Below are positions 40,303 to 48,857 of a DNA stretch of 50,697 nt, one piece after another. The translations under genes and the position numbers were made by a program. The notes below the pieces were generated by a model. The model ran no database searches. It worked only from the letters and a program-made list of their open reading frames with translations, and was not told the DNA's origin. Origin of the DNA: Deltaproteobacteria bacterium (GTDB taxonomy: Bacteria > Desulfobacterota > DSM-4660 > Desulfatiglandales > B25-G16); NCBI GenBank assembly GCA_019308645.1, contig JAFDHR010000001.1:1-50697 (forward strand), given 5' to 3'. The first letter of the stretch is position 1. Every line of letters starts with the position of its first letter.

Positions 40303-40752
40303 TTACACAAGTGCGTCCAGCCCGAACAGCGCTACTGCAAATTTCTGTAATGCCATGTCTCGGACTTGGTACACTCTTGGTACTGATATATGCATGTCCT
40401 CTGATATATCGACTATCTTATCTTTTCTCAGATAAAACCGTATTAGCAGTTCTCCGTAATTTTCGCAGCCTTCATCAAGACTGATTATCTTAAGATTATA
40501 GTCAATATGCCTTATTTTATCCTCTGTTTTTGCTTTTTTCCTCTTGAGCTCCGTAAGCCTGTAAAGCTTGTTAAGTGTATCGTCCTCTATCCTGCTACCC
40601 TTTATGCCTGTTTCGCTTATACTCGCAGGTTTTATTTCGTTTGGGGCTGAGGCGGCGACAATTGCATTAATTTCATAGTCCAGGTTTTCGACTGCTTTTT
40701 TCAGCAGGTTGTAATTTTTCAAGTACATCTCCGCTTCTTTCTTATAGTCCAT
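40303..40752 (-). CDS. ArpU/RinA-like late transcription regulator
   Basis: A 149-aa protein. The N-terminal half is coiled coil (MDYKKEAEMYLKNYNLLKKA), and the C-terminal half has a sigma-region-4-like helix-turn-helix: LIRFYLRKDKIVDISEDMHI then SVPRVYQVRDMALQKF. Such proteins sit at the end of early operons in Gram-positive phages and switch on late genes. ATG 40752 follows GGGAGAG. It is a candidate to act at the hairpin and AGTCCT repeats upstream of terS. Confidence 0.75.
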   Translation of the reverse strand: MDYKKEAEMYLKNYNLLKKAVENLDYEINAIVAASAPNEIKPASISETGIKGSRIEDDTLNKLYRLTELKRKKAKTEDKIRHIDYNLKIISLDEGCENYGELLIRFYLRKDKIVDISEDMHISVPRVYQVRDMALQKFAVALFGLDALV

Positions 40753-40780
40753 CCTATTCACTCTCCCTTTCGATAAAACA

Positions 40781-40969
40781 TTAGTCAATTGCGTCTGTTT
40801 CTAGTAGTTCATATGGCTCAACATTTTTCCCGTCTACTATGAGTGGGTAGAACCATATTCCAGGCTTTTCAGGCAAGCTATATATCACTATAGCATCCCC
40901 TTTCATTTTTTCAATGTTTATTATCCTTTTACGTTTTACGTCATACCCTTTGGCTACTTTACGCTTCAT
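40781..40969 (-). CDS. Small basic hypothetical protein (62 aa)
   Basis: Starts MKRKVAKGYDVKRKRIINIE; overlaps the upstream Cys-repeat gene by 4 bp (ATGA). Beta-strand rich. No family recognised. Confidence 0.55.
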   Translation of the reverse strand: MKRKVAKGYDVKRKRIINIEKMKGDAIVIYSLPEKPGIWFYPLIVDGKNVEPYELLETDAID

Positions 40970-41478
40970 TCCCCTACACTCTCCTTAAATAATTCTCTTA
41001 CCTTTTCAATTTCTGCAAAATATTGTTTGGCATATTGATTTGTGCCATGTGTACTATTAACTTTTTCTTCAAATTCATCTATAGTTCCCCAAAAGCATCC
41101 GCACTTCGCATATATTTTTTTGTTGTAGTAATAAAAATGCGCAACGTCAGACCGAGGGCCGATTGGTTGTGTTCCGTATGCCATATGTGAAAATCCAGTA
41201 TATCCCCTGCAACCAATGCAATCAAGGCAATCACTGCAACTCCTGCAATCAAGACAATCACTGCAACTCCTGCAATCACTGCAACCCCTGCAATCATTGC
41301 AACCAATGCAATCAATGCAACCAATGCAACCCCTGCATCCCCTGCAATCACTGCAATCACTGCAGTTAGTACAATTAATTAATGATTTGCTTAATTCTTC
41401 TGCTCTGTGCTTAGTGTATTTATTTATATTCCATCTATTATCATTTCCGTCAACCCAATATCCGTTCTCTTTTTTCAT
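40966..41478 (-). CDS. Cysteine-triplet repeat protein
   Basis: A 170-aa protein. Residues about 36-92 contain 19 consecutive C-x-x units (CSDC, CRGC, CIGC, CLDC), with a Cys at every third residue; at DNA level an 18-bp (two-triplet) period. Flanks are ordinary: an N-terminal WVDGNDNRWNINKYTKHRAE and a C-terminal NKKIYAKCGCFWGTIDEF domain. The regular spacing suggests a left-handed or beta-solenoid with a cysteine ladder, possibly metal- or disulphide-linked. Function unknown. One of four short-period repeat proteins in this operon. Confidence 0.75.
   Translation of the reverse strand: MKKENGYWVDGNDNRWNINKYTKHRAEELSKSLINCTNCSDCSDCRGCRGCIGCIDCIGCNDCRGCSDCRSCSDCLDCRSCSDCLDCIGCRGYTGFSHMAYGTQPIGPRSDVAHFYYYNKKIYAKCGCFWGTIDEFEEKVNSTHGTNQYAKQYFAEIEKVRELFKESVGE
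41209..41373 (-). repeat. 9/18-bp coding repeats (CxxCxx)
   Basis: Nineteen cysteine codons at regular 9-bp spacing inside the 40966-41478 gene. Confidence 0.85.
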
Positions 41479-41644
41479 TTCTCTTCACTCTCCCTCTCCA
41501 AATTCTTATTCCCTGTTCTGTTTCTAATTGCCCACAGGAAGGGCAAAAAAGTGCCCTAATTTTCGTTTTCTTATCCGCATAATAAATTGACCTTACTGCT
41601 TGCCGAAAACACAAAGAACACCGCAAATTTTTTGAATCCTGCAC
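41450..41644 (-). CDS. Small zinc-ribbon protein (64 aa)
   Basis: CSLC and CPSC pairs, basic C-terminus. GTG 41644 is 9 nt after GGAGG and preferred to an upstream ATG inside the RecU-like gene. Overlaps the Cys-repeat gene start. Function unknown. Confidence 0.6.
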   Translation of the reverse strand: MQDSKNLRCSLCFRQAVRSIYYADKKTKIRALFCPSCGQLETEQGIRIWRGRVKRNEKRERILG

Positions 41645-41645
41645 A

Positions 41646-42131
41646 TTATATCCCCTCCAAAAACTTTTTGATGTCATACCTGTATCTCGAAATTAGTTTT
41701 CTGCTTTCAATTTCAACACCCTTTGACTCGGTCCAGTCAATAGGTATACTCTTTCTGTCTGCGTGATAGATATAATGCTCAACGTCGTTGGCCTTGACGA
41801 AAAACGTCTTCACTATATCCCGAAAATTAAATACGTACCCTGAAATTATCCGTCTGTACGTTCCTGCCTTCGACATTTCCTCAAGCTTTTTCCCGCCTGT
41901 TATAGCTGAAAATGGAATACTTTTGCCCCTATAGCTCTTAAGTTCTAACAGAAACAGTTTGCCGTCATAAAATAGCATACAGTCGCACATATTCCTTGCC
42001 TGGAATCTCACGTTCTCATTCTTTTCTCCTGCAAAGTTAGCTGTCCCATCCCTAAATCTGTAGTAGTAAACCCATTCCGGTACTGAATTTTTCCAGTCGT
42101 CCTCGAACTTCTTTCCTTCGTTCTTAGGCAT
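41646..42131 (-). CDS. recU: RecU-like Holliday junction resolvase
   Basis: A 161-aa nuclease. The core has Asp50 (MCDCML), then LFLLELKS with Glu63 and Lys65, and SIPFSAI, matching RecU/PD-(D/E)XK resolvases of Firmicutes and their phages. It would resolve recombination intermediates during replication together with RecT. Overlaps the PAPS-reductase-like gene by 8 bp. Confidence 0.8.
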   Translation of the reverse strand: MPKNEGKKFEDDWKNSVPEWVYYYRFRDGTANFAGEKNENVRFQARNMCDCMLFYDGKLFLLELKSYRGKSIPFSAITGGKKLEEMSKAGTYRRIISGYVFNFRDIVKTFFVKANDVEHYIYHADRKSIPIDWTESKGVEIESRKLISRYRYDIKKFLEGI

Positions 42132-42843
42132 TAGTTCGTGCCTCCCAAATGCTTATTTGGTGTCCGGCCCACCATATTTCACTCTCAAATCTTTTTTCAA
42201 GTTGTTCGAATTTGTAATCTAGCCTGAATCTATTCCTGCTTTTTTCATCCATTTTTTTGAGTCTCAGCCATAATTCAGGGTAATACCTGTATAGGCTTTT
42301 CAGTTCTTTCAAATTCTTCAACGGGCAACACCAACAACTCACCCTGTCAAATCTTTCGTATAAGCCGTTCCAGTCAAACCCTTTGTCATAGCAATACTTT
42401 AATGCCTGGCTTTCTACTATTCCCCATTCTATAAGCGGGTACATGACCTTCTTTTCATTGTTCTTTTCTGCTCTACGTAGTTCGTCTGCTGCTATACCGT
42501 GATACTCAATCACATCATCAAATTGTTTCAAATGCTTGCTTATCTGCTGTTTTTTGAATATCTGTGTACACCACCTGTTGCGAAAATCTGGCCATGCGTA
42601 CCCTTGCTGTCCATTCTTCTTCTTGTGCTCAAACATGTAATACTCAAATGTTTTGTCTGATTTCAGCCTCGTTGCTTCCCTGCCAATATGCTTTTCTACT
42701 TTGTCAATATGAGTGTACATGTCAGGGAATTCCATCCCTGTATCACAGAACACTATTTCATCAACTCGCATACCTTTTTCTATCATCATCAGCAACATAG
42801 CTGTTGAATCCTTCCCTCCTGAAAAACTTACTACATGTACCAC
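42124..42843 (-). CDS. PAPS reductase-family protein
   Basis: A 239-aa PP-loop enzyme: SGGKDS at 8-13 binds nucleotide; RWCTQIFK and CWCCPL cysteines are typical of phage and DndC-related relatives. Phage members may supply sulfur, act in DNA modification, or act as decoys; no partner dnd genes are present. GTG 42843 is about 11 nt after GGGAGG. Confidence 0.8.
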   Translation of the reverse strand: MVHVVSFSGGKDSTAMLLMMIEKGMRVDEIVFCDTGMEFPDMYTHIDKVEKHIGREATRLKSDKTFEYYMFEHKKKNGQQGYAWPDFRNRWCTQIFKKQQISKHLKQFDDVIEYHGIAADELRRAEKNNEKKVMYPLIEWGIVESQALKYCYDKGFDWNGLYERFDRVSCWCCPLKNLKELKSLYRYYPELWLRLKKMDEKSRNRFRLDYKFEQLEKRFESEIWWAGHQISIWEARTNA

Positions 42844-42861
42844 CTTATTCGCCGCCTCCCT

Positions 42862-42981
42862 TCAAACTCTCACTAAACTCCGCTTCCCTCTCATCCAGTA
42901 CTCAGCTATGATTACAAATATCAAAAACAATATGTGACCGAATAAAAACAAGTTCCCATCAATGTCCTTTTTTTTCTTCAT
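42862..42981 (-). CDS. Tiny membrane protein (39 aa)
   Basis: ATG 42981 after GGGAG. Residues 10-27 (NLFLFGHILFLIFVIIA) span the membrane, ends basic. Overlaps the replication gene by 23 bp. Confidence 0.5.
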   Translation of the reverse strand: MKKKKDIDGNLFLFGHILFLIFVIIAEYWMRGKRSLVRV

Positions 42982-43684
42982 TTGACTTCGCTCCCTTCCT
43001 CTTGTAGAGATTGTCAAAAAAATCGTCGTCATAGTTCCTCTGCTCAAAATTGCCGGCCTGCGGAATTTTGCTGTTGTCGTTCCCTCTTTTCTCCCATGTC
43101 CTTACCGCAGCTTTCCAGTCTTTCATTTTGTTTTTGCCTATCATCCAGTTTTTTGCTGTGTAAAAATCATGCCACTTTGCAGGATCAACCTTGTTTCCTC
43201 GTTCCTTGCAATAAGATTTAACTTCTTCAAGAGAGGGGGGAATGAATTTTTTCCCCCTACTATCTTTTTTCTTACATTCTTTCATTCTTACATTCTTGTT
43301 TGTGTTATTTTGTTGTTCATTTGTTGTTATTTTCTTATTCATTTTGCTGTTACTTTTTTGTTCATCAGATTGGTACAATTCATAATTTACAACATTTATA
43401 AGAGAATATTTGTTGTTGCTTTTGATGTTGAGAAATCCGCCACTTTCAAGACGTTTTAATCTCGCATATGTCGTGTTTGGATTTTGGTTTAAAGCCAGTG
43501 CAATTTCAAATCTACCGGCAACAAACTGCCCTCTCTCAACAGTGATTTCATCCTTTCCCCAAAATGCTTTTCCTTGTTCATGGTTAGCTTTTAAAACACA
43601 ATAAACAAAAAGCTGTAGCATATGGGGTTTTCTAAATATAGGATTTTCTATTATCTGTCTGTGCAACTTTACCCAGCCTTGCAT
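42959..43684 (-). CDS. DnaD-like replication protein
   Basis: A 241-aa replisome organiser-type protein. N-terminal MQGWVKLHRQIIENPIF and LFVYCVLKANHEQGKAFW are classic phage DnaD/replication winged-helix markers, with ARLKRLESGGFLNIKSNNKY in the wing. The middle is a low-complexity Asn/Lys linker and the C-terminus has WHDFYTAKNWMIGKNKMKDW-type helicase-loader motif. It likely binds the origin and loads host helicase. Confidence 0.85.
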   Translation of the reverse strand: MQGWVKLHRQIIENPIFRKPHMLQLFVYCVLKANHEQGKAFWGKDEITVERGQFVAGRFEIALALNQNPNTTYARLKRLESGGFLNIKSNNKYSLINVVNYELYQSDEQKSNSKMNKKITTNEQQNNTNKNVRMKECKKKDSRGKKFIPPSLEEVKSYCKERGNKVDPAKWHDFYTAKNWMIGKNKMKDWKAAVRTWEKRGNDNSKIPQAGNFEQRNYDDDFFDNLYKRKGAKSNEEKKGH

Positions 43685-43697
43685 TAACCCACGTCCT

Positions 43698-44399
43698 TTA
43701 TGCTATAATTACCACCTTACCCGTAATGCCTTGAATCTCTTTCTTTGCCTGCTCTATGTCAATGTTCTGTGCCGAATGGTGAAGCAAGTATATTTCCTTC
43801 ACCTTTGACAAGTCATTTGCCCTCAAAAATTCCTTCACGTTCTCTAGCGAAAAATGTGACTGTATTAAGCGTTTTTTGAGCGCAGGAGATATATTACCTT
43901 CTGCAATATTTAAATCCAAAATATCAGCCGAATAATTGCACTCAACCATAACATGAGTCAAACCCTTAAACTTGTACTTGACATAGTAAGTGTCTGTAGC
44001 AAACAGGAGTTTTTCGCCTGTGGTCTTGCTGTACAGCAAAAACCCCAATGGCTCTGCTGCGTCATGCCGCGTGTCAAAAGGTAACACTGTGAATGTCCTA
44101 ATAACAAATTGTTTCTTGCTTTCAATTGCGTGTACCCTGTGCCCTGCAAGTTCCATGACATCTGCTGTACCTCTGCTTGTGTATATGTCAATTCCTGCCC
44201 TTATCAAGTCGCCGCAAGCCTTTGAGTGGTCTTTGTGCTCATGGCTTACAAGCACACCGGCTATGTCTGACAGTCTAAAATTCAAGGCTCTTTTAATTCT
44301 CGCTATATTTATGCCTGCTTCCAGCAGCAGGGAAGTCTTGCCGTCTGATACTCGATAGCAATTTCCTCTGCTGCCAGAAGCGATTACCTGAATGTCCAT
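43698..44399 (-). CDS. Metallo-beta-lactamase-fold hydrolase
   Basis: A 233-aa protein with SHEHKDH (His53, His55, Asp57, His58), FATDTYYV and LLHHS, the full metal-binding set of the MBL fold. Phage members of this type sit in replication modules and are probably nucleases or phosphodiesterases. ATG 44399 overlaps the preceding stop (TAATG). Confidence 0.88.
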   Translation of the reverse strand: MDIQVIASGSRGNCYRVSDGKTSLLLEAGINIARIKRALNFRLSDIAGVLVSHEHKDHSKACGDLIRAGIDIYTSRGTADVMELAGHRVHAIESKKQFVIRTFTVLPFDTRHDAAEPLGFLLYSKTTGEKLLFATDTYYVKYKFKGLTHVMVECNYSADILDLNIAEGNISPALKKRLIQSHFSLENVKEFLRANDLSKVKEIYLLHHSAQNIDIEQAKKEIQGITGKVVIIA

Positions 44400-45139
44400 T
44401 ACGCTCTTATCCCTGTCACTTCATAGAATATGTCAGAATCAAATTCGGGCAATGACTTAAGGTATTCTATGGCTTCTTTCGGCATATCCTTCCATGCCTC
44501 ATCTTTTGATAGTGCTTTTGCGTTTTTTATGGGCGCTTCTTTCCAGTCTGAACCATGTTTCGTCTTAATATTGTTAAATGTCGGCTTCCAGTTATTAAGT
44601 TTTTCAAAAAAACTCTTTCTAACCTCAATAAACCTTTCTTCCGACACTTCATTGCCAAATATGCTGTAAGTGCGTGGCTTATTCGCCAAAAATAAAGCGG
44701 CGTCGACTCCATAGCTGTTAATTACCCCATAAGACCCATTCACGCCATAAGACCAACTCACGCCATCAGACCCATTCACGCCATTAGACCAACTCACGCC
44801 ATTAGACCAACTCACGCCATAAGACCCATTCACGCCATCAGACCTATTCACGCCATAAGACACATTCACGCCATTAGACCAACTCACGCCATAAGACCCA
44901 TTCACGCCATAAGACCCATTCACGCCGAATGAATTAATTACGCCACATAGAACATACAATCTAGCGTCTTGTTGCACATGTTCATAAAACCACCACACAA
45001 AATCAGTATCAATATTTCCTTCCGCCAGTTCTTTTACTGCTTCTTCAATAGTAGTGCCATTCGGAAAGCGTTCCTTAAACCACTCTATACCTCTCTTGCA
45101 AGCACCTTTTTTTTGAAGTAATTCCTTTGTTATTTTCAT
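44399..45139 (-). CDS. Hexapeptide (GVNxSx) repeat protein
   Basis: A 246-aa protein. N-terminal domain (1-65) starts MKITKELLQKKGACKRGIEW, then about 13 tandem hexapeptides of the form G-V-[NS]-x-S-[YND], such as GVNGSYGVSWSNGVNVSYGV, and a normal C-terminal domain with VRKSFFEKLNNWKPTFNNIK. Coding repeats of 18 bp. Likely a beta-solenoid. Function unknown, possibly anti-host or DNA-binding by mimicry. ATG 45139 follows AGGAGG. Confidence 0.75.
   Translation of the reverse strand: MKITKELLQKKGACKRGIEWFKERFPNGTTIEEAVKELAEGNIDTDFVWWFYEHVQQDARLYVLCGVINSFGVNGSYGVNGSYGVSWSNGVNVSYGVNRSDGVNGSYGVSWSNGVSWSNGVNGSDGVSWSYGVNGSYGVINSYGVDAALFLANKPRTYSIFGNEVSEERFIEVRKSFFEKLNNWKPTFNNIKTKHGSDWKEAPIKNAKALSKDEAWKDMPKEAIEYLKSLPEFDSDIFYEVTGIRA
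44707..44936 (-). repeat. 18-bp coding repeats (GVNxSx)
   Basis: Thirteen hexapeptide-coding units, with the DNA period identical to the TIGR-like half unit but different sequence. Confidence 0.85.
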
Positions 45140-45161
45140 TTAAACAAACCTCCTCAAATTA

Positions 45162-46055
45162 TTAGAACGGATCGCCGGATTTAGTCGCAGTATCAGTTGA
45201 GCTCGGTGCTTCATATGCTGTATCTGTCTCTGGCTCAGGCTCAGGCTCAGACGTAACGTCAATAACTTCACTATTCGCATTTTCTTCAATCTCAGCCTGT
45301 ACATCTTCTTCCTCAATGTACTCGTTCTCTGTAGTTCTATTGAAAGTAGATATAACAAGGTCGCTATCATCAGAAGTGTTGATGAAGTTCTTGCAAGCCC
45401 TGTTTATGACGGTTTTCTTTGCCATTTCCTGAGTGAATTTCCCATGAGTGCTGTCTGCCTTAACGTTCCCACTTGCATCAATAGGCGCCACCTTGCTTTG
45501 TTTCCAGGCTTGCTTAATCTCATCAAATGTCATAATCTCTGTATACTGCTTATTGCCACTGTCATACATAATTACACAATACGCAGCTAGAATGTTTTTC
45601 CCATTTACATTCTCGAGTTTCTGACCGTGCTTGGTTATAAACTTGTTAGCCCCTCTTATCTCATACTCAAACACATCCCCCTTATAAACTACCTGAGAAA
45701 AGATTTCGCAATCTTTTAGAATCCTTTTGACTGCTGACTCTGTGCCGAAATATGACCGTTGAAGCTGTAGTTTGTTTCCGTACACAATGAAGTAACATTG
45801 TTTCTTTGCAGGGGAAAGGCCTTGAATAACCATGTCCAGTAATGCATTTGCAATACTGTCTTTTGTGCAAACTTCCAGTGCGGGCTTTTTGTTCCTGTCA
45901 ACTGTTTCCTGTAATGTCAACCATGCTGATTTCATTGCATTTTCAGGTGAATAGTTCGGGGGAAAATGAAGCTCTCCCTTCTCCTGAAACTCTCTTACCT
46001 TTGCGGCCACCACATCAACGGTGTCACGCTTAATTAATGCTAATTGATTTGCCAT
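45162..46055 (-). CDS. recT: RecT-family single-strand annealing protein
   Basis: A 297-aa protein. Family signs: ALLDMVIQGLSPAKKQCYFI, YGNKLQLQRSYFGTESAVKR, FKFTQEMAKK-type end with INRACKNFIN. The C-terminal 50 residues are acidic and disordered. It anneals strands in phage recombination. No RecE-type exonuclease is seen; the partner may be the SbcC-like ATPase plus another nuclease, or the host. Confidence 0.92.
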   Translation of the reverse strand: MANQLALIKRDTVDVVAAKVREFQEKGELHFPPNYSPENAMKSAWLTLQETVDRNKKPALEVCTKDSIANALLDMVIQGLSPAKKQCYFIVYGNKLQLQRSYFGTESAVKRILKDCEIFSQVVYKGDVFEYEIRGANKFITKHGQKLENVNGKNILAAYCVIMYDSGNKQYTEIMTFDEIKQAWKQSKVAPIDASGNVKADSTHGKFTQEMAKKTVINRACKNFINTSDDSDLVISTFNRTTENEYIEEEDVQAEIEENANSEVIDVTSEPEPEPETDTAYEAPSSTDTATKSGDPF

Positions 46056-46098
46056 AACAATTACCTCCTGTTTATTTTTTTAGACAGCACGCATTAAA

Positions 46099-48045
46099 TT
46101 ACTCAACCCTTAATTTCTTGTCTTTTTCTGACACAACAAGCTTTATGGTCTGTGCCTTTGTCGGTAATAAGCTTGTGACCGACTCGGCAAAATCAATGAA
46201 TATTGGAGCCTCAAAACTATAAAATTCCGATAGCACATTAATAATGTCCAATCCCCCGTTAACCTTGGACCCATGGTTTAAGCTGTTGTAAGGAACGCCA
46301 TTGATTGTCATTTCGCAACACAGATCATTACCGCCGTTTACAAAATTTTTAAAAAGTTTGAAGTTTGCTATTTGAAACCTGTTGTTGACTTTTGACTCTA
46401 GCATTTCAGCCTGAGTTCTTTCAAATTCTTCACAAAGGTATAATTCTTCCTCAAGCTTTTCAATCTCAGCCGCTAGCTTGCGTTCTTCTTCTCTAAGTTC
46501 TTTAATTCGACTGTTTGCGTCCTTGAATTGTTGTTCTTTTGCAACCTCAATCTGAAGCTTTTCAATCTCCTTTTCAACAGCTTCGATTGATTCTTCAAGT
46601 GCCTTAGTTTCATTTGCTCTGCTTTCTCTTATGAACACTATCTCTGACTTAAGCTTTTCTTTTGCCGCAAGCTTTTCCTTATAAGTTTTTGATTCCTTCA
46701 CGTCGCCTATAGATTCGCTCAGTTCTTCGATTTCCGCAATAATGCCATCCAGTTTTGAGTTGAGCTGGCTTACTTCTGTTGACAAGTCTGTCTTTTTTGT
46801 TTTAAGTTTATCGAGTTCGGCTTTTTTGTTTTCAAGCTTAGTCTTTTTGTCTAAACCCTCGGTCTTGATTTTTTTAATCTTTTCAGACTTCTCAAGATTG
46901 AAGTTTTCAAGGGATTTACGTCTGGCTTCCTCAATTTGTTCCTCTGGTAACTCCTGCCCGCATGAAGAACAAATGGTTTTAGCTTCGGGAGACACAAATT
47001 CACTTTTATCAAGCTCGTGATATTTTTCAAGAAGCTCTTTCTTGTCTTTTTCTATGGTTTTGATACTTGCTTCCAGCTCGTCAATGTCCTCCTGTATTCG
47101 TGCAATGGCTCTGTCTTTCTTGCAAATGTCATCCTCGATATTCCCCTTCTTTTTCCCCAACTCCGCAAGTTCTTTCTTTAACTTTTTCCCGTGTTCATTC
47201 TCAAGCTTGATAAGCTCTGTTTCAATTTGTACGATTTCTCTCTGTTTTTTTGCCACGTCGATATTATTCTTGATGTCGCTCAATTGCTGTCTTGATTGCT
47301 CTATCCCTTCCGTGTAGCCTTGTATGCGTATTCTCAAATCCTCAAAGTCCATCCCTGAAATGTCTGGTTTCCCCCGATTGACTTCATCTATCCTGTCGGG
47401 AATAGATTCAAGCCTGCCATTGATTTTTTTCTGCTTTTCCTTGATTACCGCCTTGTGCTGTTCAATCGTTCTTTTGCCGATTACGTCAGCCAACTTTGCA
47501 AGTTTGTCATTTTTGCTTACAACTTCATTGTCCGATATGTCGCCGCATACCTTAACAAGAATGTCCCTCTGCTCTTTCCAGTGGAGGTGTTCGTTAAAGT
47601 AGAAAGGATTTGTGAGCAGCTTAAACACTGATTCATCAGCAAGTTCAGAGATTTTGTCCGTGAAGTCTTTTTTCTTTACGGGGACTTCATCTATATAATA
47701 ATCTGTTGTATGTCCTGAAAAGACCTGTTTTGCCGCGCCTCTCGCCTTTGTCCATTTTTCTTTAAACACCTTCTTTAAAATGAGCTCCATGCCGTCTATA
47801 TCTAACACGGCCTCAACCTCGCTTTCAAGCCCATGAATAGGCTCGTTATTCTCGGCCAAAGGCTTTATCTCAAAGTTGCTTTTGTTCATGCTGTCTTTGT
47901 CGAACAAAAGCCATGTAAAGGCGTCAAACACTGTGGTCTTACCTGTGCCGTTGTTTCCGTAAATTGTTGTGTACTTCCCATTTGCAATAAATTCAAACGA
48001 CTTAATACCCTTGAAATTTTTTATAGATAAGCTATTTAGCTTCAT
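46099..48045 (-). CDS. SbcC/Rad50-like AAA ATPase
   Basis: A 648-aa coiled-coil ATPase. Walker A GNNGTGKT at 30-37; long coiled coil (about 210-540) with zinc hook CSSCGQELP near 355; ABC-like signature region SLNHGSKVNGGLDI and Walker-B APIFIDFAESVT near the end. Walker B has Asp-Phe in place of Asp-Glu, so catalysis may be altered; phage relatives share this. ATG 48045 follows AAAGGAG. A matching SbcD nuclease is not recognised nearby. Confidence 0.85.
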   Translation of the reverse strand: MKLNSLSIKNFKGIKSFEFIANGKYTTIYGNNGTGKTTVFDAFTWLLFDKDSMNKSNFEIKPLAENNEPIHGLESEVEAVLDIDGMELILKKVFKEKWTKARGAAKQVFSGHTTDYYIDEVPVKKKDFTDKISELADESVFKLLTNPFYFNEHLHWKEQRDILVKVCGDISDNEVVSKNDKLAKLADVIGKRTIEQHKAVIKEKQKKINGRLESIPDRIDEVNRGKPDISGMDFEDLRIRIQGYTEGIEQSRQQLSDIKNNIDVAKKQREIVQIETELIKLENEHGKKLKKELAELGKKKGNIEDDICKKDRAIARIQEDIDELEASIKTIEKDKKELLEKYHELDKSEFVSPEAKTICSSCGQELPEEQIEEARRKSLENFNLEKSEKIKKIKTEGLDKKTKLENKKAELDKLKTKKTDLSTEVSQLNSKLDGIIAEIEELSESIGDVKESKTYKEKLAAKEKLKSEIVFIRESRANETKALEESIEAVEKEIEKLQIEVAKEQQFKDANSRIKELREEERKLAAEIEKLEEELYLCEEFERTQAEMLESKVNNRFQIANFKLFKNFVNGGNDLCCEMTINGVPYNSLNHGSKVNGGLDIINVLSEFYSFEAPIFIDFAESVTSLLPTKAQTIKLVVSEKDKKLRVE

Positions 48046-48328
48046 TAGCTTTTCTCCTTTCGTTCTCTTCTCTGGTTTCAATAACTTTTACAATAGATCC
48101 TAAACCGTACCCTGTGTCCTTGAAATACTCCATGTCAAGATTATAAAGCCCGTGATTATGAATAGCCTCGATTAACATTAAAGCACTCTTGGCAGAACCT
48201 ACCATTAAAGCCTTTTCCTTGCCGCATCTCTCCACTTTTGCATACAAAATATCAAGAAGATCCTTTTGGGCAGACTGTATTTCCTTCTTTGCCTTTTCCC
48301 TAATATATGCCTCTAAAACTGATGGCAT
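48032..48328 (-). CDS. Hypothetical helical protein (98 aa)
   Basis: Starts MPSVLEAYIREKAKKEIQSA, helical and charged with an ALMLIEAIHNHGLYN segment. It overlaps the ATPase start by 14 bp, so the two are likely coupled. No family recognised. Confidence 0.55.
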   Translation of the reverse strand: MPSVLEAYIREKAKKEIQSAQKDLLDILYAKVERCGKEKALMVGSAKSALMLIEAIHNHGLYNLDMEYFKDTGYGLGSIVKVIETREENERRKANEAK

Positions 48329-48344
48329 TTCACATTTCCCCTCT

Positions 48345-48857
48345 CTAATTAATTGAGAACTCTTTTTTAAGCTCTTTACATGCCTTTCTTACCTTCCTGC
48401 TAACATGTGCCTGCGACACGTTGTCCATTTTTGCGATTTCTTTCTGCGTATAGCCTAACATTACGCCTCTCAGGTACTTGTTTTCCTTTGCTTCCCTCAA
48501 AATGTCCATGCTGTCAAAATCCTGCTCGTATCCTATTCTTTCACCAAGTTCAAGTTCCACTCCTTCATCATCGGCATAAGCTGTTTCCTGCATAGAAATT
48601 TCATTTGAATAATATTTCTTAATTTTCCTGTTATATAACTTTTGAAGATCCCTCGATATGCTGAACCCTGCATATGTAGAAAACTTAATGTCTTTGTTTT
48701 TATCGAAATGCACACAGGACCTGTAAAGTGCGAATTGAGCTTCTGAAATTATGTCGTCGTGCCACTTTTGAGGCACAAAGCGAAGGTATTTATTTGCAAA
48801 ATACCTTACAAGCCCCTGATTCTTTTCGCACATTTCAGATATTTTTGCTCTGTTCAT
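48345..48857 (-). CDS. Sigma-70-family RNA polymerase sigma factor
   Basis: A 170-aa small sigma factor. Region 2: NQGLVRYFANKYLRF to FSTYAGFSISRDLQKLYNRK. Region 4: MLGYTQKEIAKMDNVSQAHV followed by SRKVRKACKELKK. It is close to sporulation/flagellar-type sigma factors. It may direct host polymerase to phage promoters. ATG 48857 follows GGGGAGG. Confidence 0.88.
   Translation of the reverse strand: MNRAKISEMCEKNQGLVRYFANKYLRFVPQKWHDDIISEAQFALYRSCVHFDKNKDIKFSTYAGFSISRDLQKLYNRKIKKYYSNEISMQETAYADDEGVELELGERIGYEQDFDSMDILREAKENKYLRGVMLGYTQKEIAKMDNVSQAHVSRKVRKACKELKKEFSIN

Noticed and set aside
41163..41527. Plus-strand NCNQCN/LQSLQP-type repeat ORFs
   Set aside because: Antisense to the cysteine-triplet gene, which has real flanking domains and overlaps its neighbours as an operon member.
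42124..42843. Complete Dnd DNA phosphorothioation system
   Set aside because: Only one PAPS-reductase-like gene is present; no dndB, D or E partners seen.
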